Assembly (NCBI RefSeq): GCF_014253075.1
Contig: NZ_JACLZJ010000001.1
Coordinates: forward strand, 496,001-560,000
Source of the DNA: Ochrobactrum sp. CM-21-5
GTDB taxonomy: Bacteria > Pseudomonadota > Alphaproteobacteria > Rhizobiales > Rhizobiaceae
Direction: 5' to 3'
DNA length: 64,000 nt
The notes beneath the pieces are model-generated. The model searched no databases. It had not been told where the DNA came from and saw only the letters and a list, made by a program, of their open reading frames with translations. Each line of letters starts with the position of its first letter. Within the stretch, counting starts at the first letter, position 1. The position numbers and the translations under genes are program-made. Shown here piece after piece: positions 63,359-64,000 of the stretch.

Positions 63359-64000
63359 TTACTTGAGGAAGCCGTTCTTTTTCAGGAAATCTTCCGCGAC
63401 TGCCTTGGCAGGTTCGCCGCCCAGCTGCACGCGACCGTTCAGATCCTGCAATGTCGTGAGGTCGAGCTTCTCAAAGACGGGTTTCAGCAGCTCTTCGATG
63501 CGCGGATTCTGCTTCAGCACGTCTTCGCGGATGATCGGTGCGGGCTGATAGACCGGCTGCACATGCTTGTCATCTTCAAGCACGACCAGGCCGGACGGGG
63601 CAATGCCGCCATCCGTTCCATAGACCATGGCGGCATTGGCGCCATTGGTCTGGTTGGCTGCGGCTGCGATGGTCGCCGCCGTATCGCCGCCCGAAAGCGT
63701 GATGAGCTGGTCCTGCTTCAGCGTGAAGCCATAGGTGGTCTGGAACGCGGGGAGGGCGGCTGCAGAATTCACGAATTCCGACGAAGCGGCCAGAACCACC
63801 GTGCCGCCGCCGGAAACATATTTGCCGAAATCGCTTAACGTCGCCAGCTTGTTTTCGTCAGTGACATCCTTGCGCACGGCAATGCCCCAGGTGTTGTTGG
63901 CGGGCGAAGGCGAAAGCCAGACGATCTTGTTGGCGTCGTAATCGAGCTTCTTGGCCATTTCATAGGCCTTGGCCGGATCTTTCCAGAGCGGGTCTTCGGC
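63359..64000 (-). CDS. osmF: Osmoprotectant/betaine-binding protein, C-terminal part (OsmF/YehZ-like; runs off the right edge)
   Basis: The frame stays open to the window edge, so the N-terminus and signal peptide are missing; 213 residues are visible. The sequence is of the OpuAC/OsmF type: IVWLSPSPANNTWGIAVRKD, LATLSDFGKYVSGGG, AAMVYGTDGGIAPSGLVVLEDDKHVQPVYQPAPIIRE (in two pieces) and a C-terminal helical tail. It binds glycine betaine, choline or another quaternary amine in relatives. The gene order binding protein-YehY-YehX-YehW equals the E. coli yehZYXW operon. Confidence 0.87.
   Translation of the reverse strand, partial: AEDPLWKDPAKAYEMAKKLDYDANKIVWLSPSPANNTWGIAVRKDVTDENKLATLSDFGKYVSGGGTVVLAASSEFVNSAAALPAFQTTYGFTLKQDQLITLSGGDTAATIAAAANQTNGANAAMVYGTDGGIAPSGLVVLEDDKHVQPVYQPAPIIREDVLKQNPRIEELLKPVFEKLDLTTLQDLNGRVQLGGEPAKAVAEDFLKKNGFLK

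Noticed and set aside
1-64000. CRISPR arrays, insertion sequences or prophage
   Set aside because: I saw no regularly spaced repeats, transposase or phage genes; all gene neighbourhoods are metabolic or housekeeping.

Overview
The window is chromosomal DNA of an alphaproteobacterium of the Hyphomicrobiales, most likely the Brucella/Ochrobactrum group (Brucellaceae). HrcA (356 aa) and RdgB (220 aa) match the Brucella lengths and closely resemble the sequences I remember, though not identically. The gene order (grpE-hrcA | rph-rdgB-hemW-rsmI-yraN, then a sulfite-reduction cluster, metH and a LuxR regulator), a BA14K-type small secreted protein and short dispersed intergenic repeats point the same way. 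An environmental Ochrobactrum-like strain fits better than a classical pathogen, but this is inference. I see no phage, insertion sequence, CRISPR array or genomic island. Gene packing, codon use and base composition are uniform and core-like.

Layout. 1-5.9 kb: housekeeping genes (heat-shock repressor and GrpE leftwards; RNase PH, RdgB, HemW, RsmI and YraN rightwards). 6-10.8 kb: sulfite reduction (CysG, DUF2849, CysI, APS-type CysH, DUF934). 10.9-12.8 kb: small genes (Dabb protein, O6-methylguanine methyltransferase, a small membrane protein, a BA14K-like protein). 13-18 kb: MetH behind a palindromic operator, then a LuxR-type regulator. 18.2-23.6 kb: omega-transaminase, then sulfate activation (CysD, CysN/C fusion, CysQ). 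23.7 kb: tRNA-Pro(CGG). 23.9-27.6 kb: Crp/Fnr regulator and the GlpR-GlpD pair. 27.7-32 kb: an alcohol/aldehyde oxidation cluster (Fis-type regulator, aldehyde dehydrogenase, alcohol dehydrogenase, DUF779). 32-39 kb: LacI regulator, LTA-synthase-like sulfatase, ABC exporter, ketoglutarate-semialdehyde-type dehydrogenase. 39-45 kb: a TPP-riboswitch-controlled thiamine operon thiD-thiO-thiS-thiG-thiE-thiY-tenA-thiX on the minus strand. 45-50 kb: PAS-GGDEF-EAL protein and a copper P-type ATPase. 50-57 kb: a sugar or polyol ABC importer with PfkB kinase and GatZ-like protein, divergent from its LacI regulator. 57.5-64 kb: PQQ glucose dehydrogenase, CueR, and a YehZYXW-type osmoprotectant/betaine ABC system that runs off the right end.

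How the genes work together. The two cysteine blocks form nearly the whole assimilatory path from sulfate to sulfide: CysDN makes APS, CysH reduces it, CysI with siroheme from CysG completes reduction, and CysQ recycles PAP(S). CueR and CopA, 10 kb apart, look like a complete copper response, because the copA promoter carries a MerR-type dyad in an over-long spacer. The thiamine operon mixes biosynthesis (ThiDOSGE) with uptake and salvage of a pyrimidine precursor (ThiY, ThiX, TenA) but contains no transporter ATPase.

I did not find a clearly new system. The best leads are a hairpin-rich leader with a possible 19-codon ORF between the ABC exporter and the 37.5 kb dehydrogenase, a perfect 18-bp palindrome beside an AcoR-like regulator that has lost its AAA+ domain, TTTC(G/A) repeats phased at 11 bp before glpD, paired operators in the sugar-transport intergenic region, and the missing partner subunits of ThiXY and of the GatZ-like protein.
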